Shown in pieces: positions 33,287 through 41,525 of a stretch of DNA of 64,000 nt. The translations under genes and the position numbers were made by a program. Location of the stretch: assembly GCA_019639175.1 (NCBI GenBank), contig JAHBSK010000004.1, forward strand, positions 186,001 through 250,000, written 5' to 3'. Each line of letters begins with the position of its first letter. The first letter of the stretch is position 1. This DNA is from Acidobacteriota bacterium (lineage in GTDB: Bacteria; Acidobacteriota; Blastocatellia; Pyrinomonadales; Pyrinomonadaceae). A model generated the notes under the pieces. It had not been told where the DNA came from and made no database searches. It worked only from the letters and a program-made list of their open reading frames with translations.

Positions 33287-33847
33287 ACCGTTATTTTTTA
33301 TTCGGTCATAAAGCCATGCCCGGGCCGTGGCCCATTCGCGTTTGACCGTGGCGGGCGAGATCTTCAGCACCTCAGCGGTCTCTTCTATCGTAAGGCCGCC
33401 GAAATAACGGAGTTCGACGACACGGGCCTGATCGGGGTCAAAGGATTCCAGTTCGGTCAGCGCCTCATCAAGGTCAAGGAGCTGCGTGTCCATTGAGATA
33501 GGAATGGACGGCGTATCATCAAGCGAAACCTTTTCTGCATTGCGTTTATCGGTTTTGCGGGAGCGTGCGGCATCGAGCAATATCCGCCGCATTGCCTGCG
33601 CCGCGATGGCAAAGAACTGGCCGCGATTTTCCCAATCGACCGAACGCTGGTTCGTGAGCTTGAAATACGCTTCGTGAACGAGTTCGGTCGTCTGGATAGA
33701 CACTGCATGTTCGCGGTTCAGAAAACTGCCCGCAAGCCGCCGAAGCTCGTTGTAAACAAGCGGCAGCAGGCGGTCAAGCGCTTCCCTATCGCTGCTTTTA
33801 CTGTCCTTCCCGAGTTCGTTGAGTAAAAGAGTGACCTCTGTCGCCAT
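33284..33847 (-). CDS. ECF-type RNA polymerase sigma factor (kinase-linked group)
   Basis: This 187-residue sigma-70-family protein has region 2 (about 10-85: LLPLVYNELRRLAGSFLNRE...TTELVHEAYFKL) and region 4 (about 130-185: RVVELRYFGGLTIEETAEVLKISPATVKREWATARAWLY) and lacks regions 1 and 3. It matches the acidobacterial/planctomycete subgroup often named TIGR02999. No anti-sigma factor is adjacent; instead a TPR Ser/Thr kinase follows, so activity may be set by phosphorylation. A TPR-kinase/ECF pair facing an exported-protein gene, with a shared promoter-like element, points to control of surface proteins. Confidence 0.93.
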   Translation of the reverse strand: MATEVTLLLNELGKDSKSSDREALDRLLPLVYNELRRLAGSFLNREHAVSIQTTELVHEAYFKLTNQRSVDWENRGQFFAIAAQAMRRILLDAARSRKTDKRNAEKVSLDDTPSIPISMDTQLLDLDEALTELESFDPDQARVVELRYFGGLTIEETAEVLKISPATVKREWATARAWLYDRIKNNG

Positions 33848-33889
33848 CGCAGGGATATTTTACCACATGTATTTTTTTCTATGTTTTTT

Positions 33890-33921
33890 TGAGCCTGTTT
33901 TCCCTATTTCTCCGCGTAGTG
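33890..33921 (+). promoter_or_regulatory. Bipartite element A (putative ECF promoter)
   Basis: TGAGCC (33890-33895), 16 nt, CCGCGTAGTG (33912-33921). It lies 59 nt before the start codon of the YVTN-type propeller protein and divergent from the sigma gene. Confidence 0.6.
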
Positions 33922-33980
33922 GTCTGAAGGCCCTTATCCGCCTGTCAACCCGTCATCTACAAACTTGCGAAGTTTCGACA

Positions 33981-35609
33981 ATGAAAAACATGAAAAGCAT
34001 AAAAAGAACATTTTTAACTCTGACGATAATATCAATGGCCCTAACAATTACGGGCTTTGCACAGGATCGTGAAAAAGAGACCGTGATCGCGGCTCCGGCG
34101 GCGCCGTTCACCTATCAGGGCAAGCTGACGGTCGGCGGAACAGCGGCAAACGGCAGCTATGACTTTATTATCGGGGTTTACAGCGAGCCGGACGGTGACA
34201 GTATGCTTGACGAGCAGACAATAGAGGGCGTTCAGGTCGTGAACGGCATTTTCACCGTCAGTTTGGCGGTTGAGACAGGACTTTTTCAGAGATTTGAGAC
34301 CGCGTATCTGGACATACAGGTCAGCCCTGCCAGAGAAGGCGATTTTACGCGGTTGACACCTCGCCAGCAGATCGGCTCGACACCTTATTCAAAGATCGCC
34401 GACAGCGCCAGAGAGGCCGACTTTCTCACCTGCTCGAACTGCATTACGAGCTTCCACATCGTCAACAACAGCATTTCGCCCGTCAAGTTGAGCGGCGTGA
34501 TCCCGATAGAAAAAGGCGGCACGGGAAGCAGCGAAAAGAATTTCGTCGATCTTTCGACCGATCAGTCCGTCGCGGGCAACAAGGCCTTTACGGGAAACGT
34601 CTCAAGCGGCGGCGTCTTTAGCGGAAATGGCTCCGGGCTGACCGATCTTCCGGCGTCGAGCATCACCGGGACGATAAACACCACACAGCTTGCCCCCGAA
34701 ACCCTGCCGAACAGTTCGCAGGCAAAGCTGCTCGGGATGCTCCGCTGGGATGTTCTAAAACCCGAAAGTACTTTTGCTGTTGGCTCCGGCCCAACTGGCG
34801 TTGCTTTTGACGGCACGCCCATCTGGGTCACGAACGGCGGCAACAACAACGTCACAAAACTGCTGGCAAGCGACGGCTCTCTTGTCGGCGCATATCCGGT
34901 TGGCACCAACCCAAATGGTATTGCTTTTGACGGCACGCACATCTGGGTCGTTAACAACGGCAGCAGCAATGTTACAAAGCTGAGGGCAAGCGACGGCTCT
35001 CTTGTCGACACTTATCCGGTTGGCTCGAATCCGTGGGGCGTTGCTTTTGACGGCACGAATATCTGGACTGCGAATAACGGCAGTCCCGGCACTGTTACCA
35101 AACTGCGTGCAAGCGACGGCTCTCTTGTCGGTACCTATCCGGTAGGCCACTTCCCACGAGCCATTGCATTTGACGGCACAAATATCTGGGTCACGAATGC
35201 TGGCAACAACAATGCTATAAAACTGAGGGCAAGCGACGGATCTGTTGTCGGCACATATCCGGTTGGCAACACCCCAAATGGTATTGCATTTGACGGCACG
35301 AATATCTGGACCGCGAACAACGGCAGCAGCAATGTTACAAAGCTGAGGGCAAGCGATGGCTCTCTCGTCGGCGCATATCCGGTTAGCGGCGGCCCGTGGG
35401 GTATTGCTTTTGACGGCACAAATATCTGGGTCACGAACTTACAAGGCCACAATGTTACCAAACTGAGAGCAAACGACGGTTCCCTTGTTGGCACATATCC
35501 GGTTGGCGCCACCCCACAGGGCATTGCTTTTGACGGAACTAATATATGGGTTGCAAATAGATTAGGCGGAACCGTAACCCGCCTCGCTCCGGCATTCCCC
35601 GAACCGTGA
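33981..35609 (+). CDS. Exported tail-fibre-like protein with seven-bladed YVTN-type propeller
   Basis: A signal peptide (about 1-28, ending TGFAQ) leads into a domain shared with the paralog at 41526 (about 38-170: FTYQGKLTVGGTAANGSYDF...RQQIGSTPYSKIADSA), then a CSNC motif. A linker of tail-fibre-type motifs follows (IPIEKGGTGSS, LSTDQSVAGNKAFTG, FSGNGSGLTDLPASS). From about residue 265, seven 40-41-residue repeats (PVG..P.GIAFDGT.IWV.N.G..NVTKLRASDGSLVGTY) make a complete seven-bladed propeller. It is therefore a secreted or surface adhesin-like protein; the ligand is unknown. An upstream in-frame start at 33819 would cross the sigma gene promoter region and is rejected. The DNA of the first 200 nt is almost identical to the paralog. 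Confidence 0.88.
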   Translation: MKNMKSIKRTFLTLTIISMALTITGFAQDREKETVIAAPAAPFTYQGKLTVGGTAANGSYDFIIGVYSEPDGDSMLDEQTIEGVQVVNGIFTVSLAVETGLFQRFETAYLDIQVSPAREGDFTRLTPRQQIGSTPYSKIADSAREADFLTCSNCITSFHIVNNSISPVKLSGVIPIEKGGTGSSEKNFVDLSTDQSVAGNKAFTGNVSSGGVFSGNGSGLTDLPASSITGTINTTQLAPETLPNSSQAKLLGMLRWDVLKPESTFAVGSGPTGVAFDGTPIWVTNGGNNNVTKLLASDGSLVGAYPVGTNPNGIAFDGTHIWVVNNGSSNVTKLRASDGSLVDTYPVGSNPWGVAFDGTNIWTANNGSPGTVTKLRASDGSLVGTYPVGHFPRAIAFDGTNIWVTNAGNNNAIKLRASDGSVVGTYPVGNTPNGIAFDGTNIWTANNGSSNVTKLRASDGSLVGAYPVSGGPWGIAFDGTNIWVTNLQGHNVTKLRANDGSLVGTYPVGATPQGIAFDGTNIWVANRLGGTVTRLAPAFPEP

Positions 35610-35610
35610 T

Positions 35611-35834
35611 GGGCTTTGCCCGTCCTTTTGTGGAAAAGCTGTGCTTTTCCAATAGCATTGAAAAACTGTCTTGCGGCTATGCCGCTTGTGTTGTGCGGAA
35701 AAATTTATTTTTCCGATGCCGGTAATAAAAAGGAAGCAGGCTTGCCCGCGATGATCGGCGGCAAAGCCGCATAAGAAGTTAGCTCAAACTCGGCGAAGCG
35801 CAGCTTCGCCGCAAATAGAACGGCAAAGCCGTCA
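35611..35834. repeat. Array of seven 3-nt-loop hairpins (copy 3 of the family)
   Basis: In about 220 bp: GGGC-ttt-GCCC (35611), GGAAAAGC-tgt-GCTTTTCC (35632-35650), GCGGC-tat-GCCGC (35673), CGGAAAAAT-tt-ATTTTTCCG (35696-35715), GCGGC-aaa-GCCGC (35758), GGCGAAGC-gca-GCTTCGCC (35792-35810), ACGGC-aaa-GCCGT (35820-35832). Each has different arms but keeps perfect pairing and a 2-3-nt loop. The last two form a 32-nt exact inverted match to 25612-25643. There is no gene here. Confidence 0.85.
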
Positions 35835-35891
35835 GAGGATAAGAAAAAATTTCCGGCTTACTGTCGAGGCTCCGGGAAATATGGAGGAAAG

Positions 35892-37112
35892 ATGAAGAAA
35901 TTTACGATCATATTCGCATTGATACTGACCGCGTTTGCGGCTGGCTCCAACGCACAATTTATTGGCGGGATGGGCAGCACTTGGAACAATCCGGTAAGCG
36001 CACAGCTCAACCGGGCAATGTGGGACAGGATAAACCAGAAAAGCATCCTTGCCCCGTCTTTACGAAAAATGGGCTGCACACAGGCACAGATAAATAAAAT
36101 GAACTTGTCGCAGGCACAAATTGCCCTTGCAAAAAAGACATGCACACCGGGAAACGGAACAGCACAAAATGCACAGACGGGCGGAAAAACTACTTCTGCA
36201 TCAACCGCAAAACCCAAAACTCCGGCAAGGCCGGCAACGCCATCCACAGCCGGTTATTCAACAACTTTCAAACCAACAGGTACACGAATAGTAATGCCGC
36301 AGCTTGTTGCCTCGATCACCGACGATAAGACCCAGCAGCAAAACCTGATAAATATCATAGGTTCCGCAATGGATATGTACGAAAAGAAACAGCGGCCTCG
36401 CGGATTTGGCGATGACGTTGCCGCCGCGATGGCGTTCTTTGCGTCGGTGGCCATCCATTTACAGGACACCGGAACAACCATTAACCAACCTGGAGCCGAT
36501 GCTCTGACGATCGCACTGAGAGAAGCATTAGGAGATAAATTGATCAATGTTTCGAACAGAGACAAGCAGCAAACATATGAAACGCTGCTAACGCTTGGGA
36601 TGTTCATGGGCGTATTGGCCGAAAATGCCGACGCTGACACACTGGCGACGTTAAAAAAAGAATCAGCATCGTTATGCGAGCAATATCTGAAACTGGACGT
36701 GACCAAATATCGGTTCGATGACAACGGACTGGTCGAGATCAGCCCTGCAAAGAATGTTCCTGCACCGGGTGGAAAGGCGACCGCACCGCCTTCAGGAGGA
36801 AAGATCGACCCGAAACTGATCGGGAGTTGGCAGGCTTCTTCCGCTGAGATTTATGTTCTGCATGCTGACGGAAGATTCAATCATTTCAGCACCCAAAGCC
36901 AGGTCGAAGGAAGGTTCACCGTATCCAATGGTAAAATGTACTTCAGCAATATTGTTTACGAAAAAGGAAAGCAATGGGAAAAGCGATACCCCGATGCTGT
37001 ATATGAATACGAAGTAGGAAAAGACGGCCAGGGTGATTACCTTAAAATCGCAAATTTTCTTTACGGCGTCACTTATGTGAATATAAAGACGGCGTACAAA
37101 TTCAGAAAATAA
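35892..37112 (+). CDS. Exported protein of unknown function
   Basis: A signal peptide (about 1-21, ending GSNAQ) precedes three parts. Residues 22-85 are Gln/Asn-rich (WNNPVSAQLNRAMWDRI...AQINKMNLSQAQIALAKK), and a Thr/Ala/Pro linker follows (about 92-125). A helical domain (about 130-285) comes next, then a C-terminal beta-rich domain (about 305-406: LIGSWQASSAEIYVLHADGRFNHFS...) resembling small lipocalin-like "gravity of fit" domains in other exported proteins. The first parts are reminiscent of DUF6683-type proteins, but I am not sure. GGAGGAAAG lies directly before the ATG. Confidence 0.75.
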   Translation: MKKFTIIFALILTAFAAGSNAQFIGGMGSTWNNPVSAQLNRAMWDRINQKSILAPSLRKMGCTQAQINKMNLSQAQIALAKKTCTPGNGTAQNAQTGGKTTSASTAKPKTPARPATPSTAGYSTTFKPTGTRIVMPQLVASITDDKTQQQNLINIIGSAMDMYEKKQRPRGFGDDVAAAMAFFASVAIHLQDTGTTINQPGADALTIALREALGDKLINVSNRDKQQTYETLLTLGMFMGVLAENADADTLATLKKESASLCEQYLKLDVTKYRFDDNGLVEISPAKNVPAPGGKATAPPSGGKIDPKLIGSWQASSAEIYVLHADGRFNHFSTQSQVEGRFTVSNGKMYFSNIVYEKGKQWEKRYPDAVYEYEVGKDGQGDYLKIANFLYGVTYVNIKTAYKFRK

Positions 37113-37146
37113 ACCGCTAGGGTTCAAGAAAATACAGGAGTATGCT

Positions 37147-37644
37147 ATGAAAAAACAAATTGCAGCAATATTGATATTGGCGGCCTTTTCGGCCGCGGCG
37201 GCACATTCCCAGTCAAACGGGGAATATCAGATCGAGAGTTCAGTGATCGCGGGCGGCGGCGGAACAAGTTCCGGAAACGAATATCAGTTGACCGGAACGA
37301 TAGGCCAGACTGCCGCCGGGACCATCTCGTCGGGAGGAACGTATCGTGTCTTCGGCGGGTTCTGGCATCCCGAATTTGCACCGACAGCGGCGCATATTTC
37401 GCTCAGCGGCAAGGTGCTTACCAATAACGGCAGGCCGATCGCACAAGCCTGGGTCACGCTCACGGACGCAAACGGAGCTACACGTAGGGTCATCTCGAAC
37501 GGATTCGGGTATTTCCGGTTTGATTCCGTTGAGGTCGGACAGGTTTATCTGTTCTCTGCCACGCACAGACAGCACCTTTTTGTAACGCGTGCCGTTCTGG
37601 TAAACGATGAAATGACCGGCCTGGAACTGACGGCTCTCCCCTGA
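37147..37644 (+). CDS. Exported protein with C-terminal carboxypeptidase-regulatory-like module
   Basis: The 165-residue protein has a signal peptide (about 1-22). Next comes a Gly/Ser-rich stretch with the pattern YQIESSVIAGGGGTSSGNEY...GTYRVFGGFWHP, typical of small exported proteins in this group. The C-terminal beta-sandwich module (about 85-165) reads SGKVLTNNGRPIAQAWVTLTD...SNGFGYFRFDSVEVG. The same C-terminal module ends the proteins at 45631 and 47971. It lies 34 nt after the preceding exported-protein gene, so the two may be co-transcribed, and it ends at a strong terminator. Confidence 0.82.
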   Translation: MKKQIAAILILAAFSAAAAHSQSNGEYQIESSVIAGGGGTSSGNEYQLTGTIGQTAAGTISSGGTYRVFGGFWHPEFAPTAAHISLSGKVLTNNGRPIAQAWVTLTDANGATRRVISNGFGYFRFDSVEVGQVYLFSATHRQHLFVTRAVLVNDEMTGLELTALP

Positions 37645-37673
37645 TGCATTCCTGAACATTGCCCACATCGGCG

Positions 37674-37708
37674 GCGGAGTTTCTTTGGTTAGAGACTCCG
37701 CTTTTTTT
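37674..37708 (+). terminator. Rho-independent terminator
   Basis: GCGGAGT (37674-37680) and ACTCCGC (37695-37701) form a perfect 7-bp stem, followed by seven T residues. Confidence 0.92.
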
Positions 37709-37756
37709 ATTTCCTGAAAAAATAACCTCTCCGCGAAAAATTTTTCATATCACAAA

Positions 37757-37788
37757 TGAGCCGGTTTTTGCATTTCCCTCGCGTAGTG
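37757..37788 (+). promoter_or_regulatory. Bipartite element C (putative ECF promoter)
   Basis: TGAGCC (37757-37762), 16 nt, TCGCGTAGTG (37779-37788). It lies 69 nt before the exported protein at 37858. Sequence downstream of the element is unrelated to that after elements A and B. Confidence 0.6.
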
Positions 37789-37857
37789 GAGAAAGGAGCA
37801 AAAGCAATGCCGCTCCGCCTCCTTTATTCTTGAAAATTTGTAAGGAAATAAAACGCC

Positions 37858-39144
37858 ATGAAAATCAAACTGACCGCACTTTTTATTTTACTCATGCTGG
37901 CCGCACCGGCATTTGCCGACTGGAAACTCTCGCAAAAGCACGGCCCGAAAGGAACGCCGGGAATGATACAGACCATCTACGTCAAAGGCGTCCGCCAACG
38001 CATGGAGGTAAGGCCGGACATCGACCCCGAAACCGCAAAGGCCATGGAAGAAGCAAAGGCGATGGGCGTAAATCTCCCCGGCATGGCAAATTCGATGCCG
38101 ACCACGATCACCGCCTGTGATGTGAAGCAGAACTTTATACTGAGCGACCCGAACCGCACGTTCTATATCGACTATCTGGACCCGGACGACATCCCCGCCG
38201 ATAAACTCACACGGCGCAAAAAAGTGCCGATCGTGCGAAAAGGAACGCTGACAATAGATGCGTTCGTAGAGGATTCGGGCAAGCGGCAGACGATGTTCGG
38301 GCTGCAGGCGAGGTGGCTGAAATTCACCACCGAAATGACCTCTTCGGCGGATTCCTGCCTTGAAACACCGAATATGAAAATGGTGCAGGAAGGCTGGTTC
38401 GTGCATCTGTGGCTTGAATCTGAAAGCTGTCCGATAAGGCCTCAGCCCGATGAAGGAGGCTGTTTTCCGAGGCTCGTCGTCAAACGCGCCGCAAGCCCGG
38501 GCTTTATGCTCACCGGCACGACCACCAGTTATATTGGCGGCAAGCTGACGGGAAGCAACCATGTGGAAACCGTCGATCTTTCAAAGGCAACGCTCGATCA
38601 GGCATTGTTCGAGATACCGAAGGATTATTACGAGGTCGATTCGTTCGCCGACCTGATGACGGCACGCGCCGGTGTCGATGCCGCGGGCAACACCATTCTC
38701 TACAAGGACGGCACAAGGCCGGACGAAAAGCGACGCATCGCAATAGATTATTTTTCCGGCTCGGCATCAAAACTCGATCAGGAATCGCTGAGAAATTTTA
38801 TCGCGGACAAGGTCAGATCCGCAGGCTATAACGGAACGGTCATCGGCTCGGCGGCTGACCTGAAAACCGGAACTTTTGCAAACGTCATCGGCGTTGAGAT
38901 CAAAAAAATAAAGGAATCTGGAGCTTCAAAGGTCGGCGGGCTTTTCGGAAAAGTGACGGGCAGTGACGCCCTTGCAAAAGCCGGAAAATCGCAGGCGGAG
39001 ATCGTCGTCACGCTTTATGCGGGTGACGGAAAAACGGTCGTTGCCAGATCTCCGGCAAATGTTGAGGTAAGCGGCAGCTCCACCGACGCCGTAAAAGCCG
39101 CGATCGACCAGGTGATCGAGAGCCTGATCACCAAAATTAAGTAA
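37858..39144 (+). CDS. Exported protein of unknown function
   Basis: The 428-residue protein has a signal peptide (about 1-20, ending PAFA). The N-terminal half (about 21-270) has beta-strand-rich segments, a CDVKQNFILSDPNRTFYIDYL motif like that of DUF4412-type exported proteins, and several cysteines. The C-terminal half (about 290-428) looks like a separate alpha/beta domain (IAIDYFSGSASKLDQESLRNFIADKV...EIVVTLYAGDGKTVVARSPANVEVSG). It is the third gene with the bipartite promoter-like element. AAGGAA lies upstream of the ATG. Function unknown. Confidence 0.78.
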   Translation: MKIKLTALFILLMLAAPAFADWKLSQKHGPKGTPGMIQTIYVKGVRQRMEVRPDIDPETAKAMEEAKAMGVNLPGMANSMPTTITACDVKQNFILSDPNRTFYIDYLDPDDIPADKLTRRKKVPIVRKGTLTIDAFVEDSGKRQTMFGLQARWLKFTTEMTSSADSCLETPNMKMVQEGWFVHLWLESESCPIRPQPDEGGCFPRLVVKRAASPGFMLTGTTTSYIGGKLTGSNHVETVDLSKATLDQALFEIPKDYYEVDSFADLMTARAGVDAAGNTILYKDGTRPDEKRRIAIDYFSGSASKLDQESLRNFIADKVRSAGYNGTVIGSAADLKTGTFANVIGVEIKKIKESGASKVGGLFGKVTGSDALAKAGKSQAEIVVTLYAGDGKTVVARSPANVEVSGSSTDAVKAAIDQVIESLITKIK

Positions 39145-39178
39145 CGCCACGGGAAGTCTTGGAAGGCAGTTCTTTAGT

Positions 39179-39206
39179 CCCTAAGGGCCGCTTAAGTCCC
39201 TTAGGT
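39179..39206. terminator. Inverted repeat between exported-protein genes
   Basis: CCTAAGGG and CCCTTAGG form a perfect 8-bp stem with a 10-nt loop, 20 nt before the next start codon. The T-tract is poor, so it could be an attenuator or operator instead of a terminator. Confidence 0.4.
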
Positions 39207-39225
39207 CGTTTGAGTCCTTAAAACC

Positions 39226-41385
39226 ATGAAAGAAACTACTATATTGCTGATTCTGCTGCTTGTCTTTGGTTCTTTGACTGCCCACGCTCAGCAGCGACGC
39301 ACGGGGCCGCGCACCGTAAAAGGCCCGCCGCCGGCCCCGAAACCGGAAACAAAAACCATTGACGATCCGCTTGGCGCATTTGCCGAGAAGGAAACGCTTC
39401 CCAAGGAGCATGTCTTTGCCGCCGTTGACAGCGCGGGCCGCGCGGCCGAAATGATCCTTGAAAATGATGAGAATTCGCTCCCGGCATTGATCGGCTCGCT
39501 GCAGTTCGCCGGTTTTCATATCATCGACAAAGATCAAAAGATACTCTTCGCTCCACGCTGGGGCTACAACGGAATGGCGTTCTACAATTTTGAGGTGGCC
39601 GGAATGCTCCGCGCGTCACAGTTGGGAATGGCATCCTCAGTGGCAAAATTCGGGAACGCTTTGGCAGATGGAATTCCGCAGATGAAAGGCCTGGGCCTTC
39701 CGAATAAGATTTTCGACGCTCTAAAAGACGCTCGGACAAAAGGCGATCACGAGAACAGGTTCCTCGCAAACCTGATCTTTGAATTATCACGAAACAAGCC
39801 GCTCGTTTCCGCCGAAACGCCGATCAGCGCACTCCAATTTCTGCTGATAGAACGCAGATTTTTGGGCGACCTGATCGACGCCTATGAGGAATCAGCACAA
39901 TTCAGACAGTTTGGATATCCCGGCAAAAGGCTGTTTCAAAAACAGCCTGAGAACGTCTTTGTAAAAGCATCATTTGCTCAGGATGCCGATCCGTGCAAAA
40001 CCCTCGAAGAAATTGACAAGATAATCGGGCATATTGGAAAAGGCAATAAGGTAAAAAAATTTTTGGTTGATGGAAGGGGGATACCTTTGCCAAAGGATAT
40101 TTTTAAGGAAGCGGCCGGCAGGATCGAATTGATAAACACGATCTGGTCGTATGTAAATCTGATCCTGGCAAATATCAGCATCAAGGTCGATGTAAAGGTT
40201 CCCGAACCGCTCCCTTATGTCAGGACAAAATCCAACACCCGAAACGGCGAGGGCGAAAAGATACTTACCGCTTCATTCAAAAGATCGGTTCCGGGATCGA
40301 AGATGGTCAACTGCGCCAGCAAGGCATTGAAGATCCTTTCCGGGCTTGATATTCAGGCGGCTGATGACGGGCCGTTGATCGACCTTCCGGTCAGTTGGGA
40401 ACCGATAGAGGAAAAAGGCGGATTTAACAGGCACGGCAATGCTGCGTTCATGGTAGATCCCGAGCCGAACGATCATGTTAACGGCATCAACAAGCAGAGG
40501 ACGGACCAGAACGGCGAGACCAAGGTAAAAGTTTACGGGTGGAAGCAAAGCAAAGACCTGACGAAAATGGCCGTTTTCGAGGACCCGAAAAAGCTCAGGC
40601 TCAGAATAAGCATCGCCACCGAAAGAATGGACGGCGAAAAGGATATCCAAAAACTTTTCTTTACCTCTCTCGGCCTGAAAGGTGCCGGTGTTCTGGGCAT
40701 CGTCGAAATGATAATTGATGTGGTTCCCGATATGATGGGCAAAATGCAGCTCAAAAAGGTCATCGCCACGCTGCCGGCAAAAGATTGGATACCATGCACC
40801 GACGACGATAATTGGGGCGGAACCGTAACCTACACACGCGATAAATGGACGCCGACGGTAAATATTCACGAGGAAGTAACCGTCCGGCTCCTCGCAAGGG
40901 CCGAAGGCGAACCGAAAAGCGACAAACCGAACGCGTATTACGACGTGTTCGGTTATCGCACCGTTGACAATCCTATCCGATCGCAAACGGACGATTGCTG
41001 CACCGGAACACATACCTCACAAAGCGGTTCGAAACGTGAGTTTGAGGGGTCGTTCACCGCACCTTTCAATATCAGTTTCCGAGGCTCGGATAATGTGTTC
41101 AGTCTCGGCTTTTCGTTCGGCACGCCCTCGATCAGATCAAAGGACCGAAGCTATCTGAAGGTTCTCTCAACTGCGTGTCCTTATGACAATGACGACGGCT
41201 ATGACAAGACCGGCGACGGCTCTGTCACGCTGTCTGCCACTCTCACGGACGGACATTACCCGACCAGATACGTCGATGCAGGCGGCGAGCACCTTATCGG
41301 CGAAACAAGCTATATGGACTCAGACGGAGCGACCATCAAATGGGATTGGAATCTGACCCATTGCCGCCCCAAAAAGCAGCCGTGA
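39226..41385 (+). CDS. Large exported protein of unknown function
   Basis: The 719-residue protein has a signal peptide (about 1-21, ending AHAQ) and a Pro-rich linker (about 25-45). An N-terminal helical region follows (about 50-260, EKETLPKEHVFAAVDSAGRAAEMILENDEN). The central and C-terminal parts are beta-rich (about 300-719), with a conserved-looking WIPCTDDDNWGGTVTYTRDKW and a DDCCTG cysteine pair. I recognise no family. A 246-aa open frame on the other strand is a shadow. It lies 81 nt downstream of another exported-protein gene. Confidence 0.75.
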   Translation: MKETTILLILLLVFGSLTAHAQQRRTGPRTVKGPPPAPKPETKTIDDPLGAFAEKETLPKEHVFAAVDSAGRAAEMILENDENSLPALIGSLQFAGFHIIDKDQKILFAPRWGYNGMAFYNFEVAGMLRASQLGMASSVAKFGNALADGIPQMKGLGLPNKIFDALKDARTKGDHENRFLANLIFELSRNKPLVSAETPISALQFLLIERRFLGDLIDAYEESAQFRQFGYPGKRLFQKQPENVFVKASFAQDADPCKTLEEIDKIIGHIGKGNKVKKFLVDGRGIPLPKDIFKEAAGRIELINTIWSYVNLILANISIKVDVKVPEPLPYVRTKSNTRNGEGEKILTASFKRSVPGSKMVNCASKALKILSGLDIQAADDGPLIDLPVSWEPIEEKGGFNRHGNAAFMVDPEPNDHVNGINKQRTDQNGETKVKVYGWKQSKDLTKMAVFEDPKKLRLRISIATERMDGEKDIQKLFFTSLGLKGAGVLGIVEMIIDVVPDMMGKMQLKKVIATLPAKDWIPCTDDDNWGGTVTYTRDKWTPTVNIHEEVTVRLLARAEGEPKSDKPNAYYDVFGYRTVDNPIRSQTDDCCTGTHTSQSGSKREFEGSFTAPFNISFRGSDNVFSLGFSFGTPSIRSKDRSYLKVLSTACPYDNDDGYDKTGDGSVTLSATLTDGHYPTRYVDAGGEHLIGETSYMDSDGATIKWDWNLTHCRPKKQP

Positions 41386-41435
41386 CCATTTATTCGGGCA
41401 GAAATGTTTACGACAGGTGTTTTTCCTTTATGTTT

Positions 41436-41467
41436 TGAGCCTGTTTCTGCATTTCCCTCGCGTAGTG
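41436..41467 (+). promoter_or_regulatory. Bipartite element B (putative ECF promoter)
   Basis: TGAGCC (41436-41441), 16 nt, TCGCGTAGTG (41458-41467). It lies 58 nt before the BNR propeller gene. The whole stretch to the start codon is nearly identical to that after element A. Confidence 0.6.
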
Positions 41468-41525
41468 GTCTGAAGGCCTTATCCGCCTGTCAACCCGTCA
41501 TCTACAAACTTGCGAAGTTTCGACA

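Noticed and set aside
33819..33980. Upstream extension of the YVTN propeller gene frame
   Set aside because: It crosses the start of the divergent sigma gene and the putative ECF promoter; the ATG at 33981 matches the paralog start at 41526.
34780..35580. Regularly spaced DNA repeats of about 120 nt
   Set aside because: Considered as an array of non-coding repeats or CRISPR-like; they are in-frame propeller blades of the exported protein, without conserved spacer structure.
40273..41013. 246-codon frame on the minus strand
   Set aside because: It lies wholly inside the exported-protein gene at 39226 in the opposite direction; protein has shadow-like composition and no recognisable motif.
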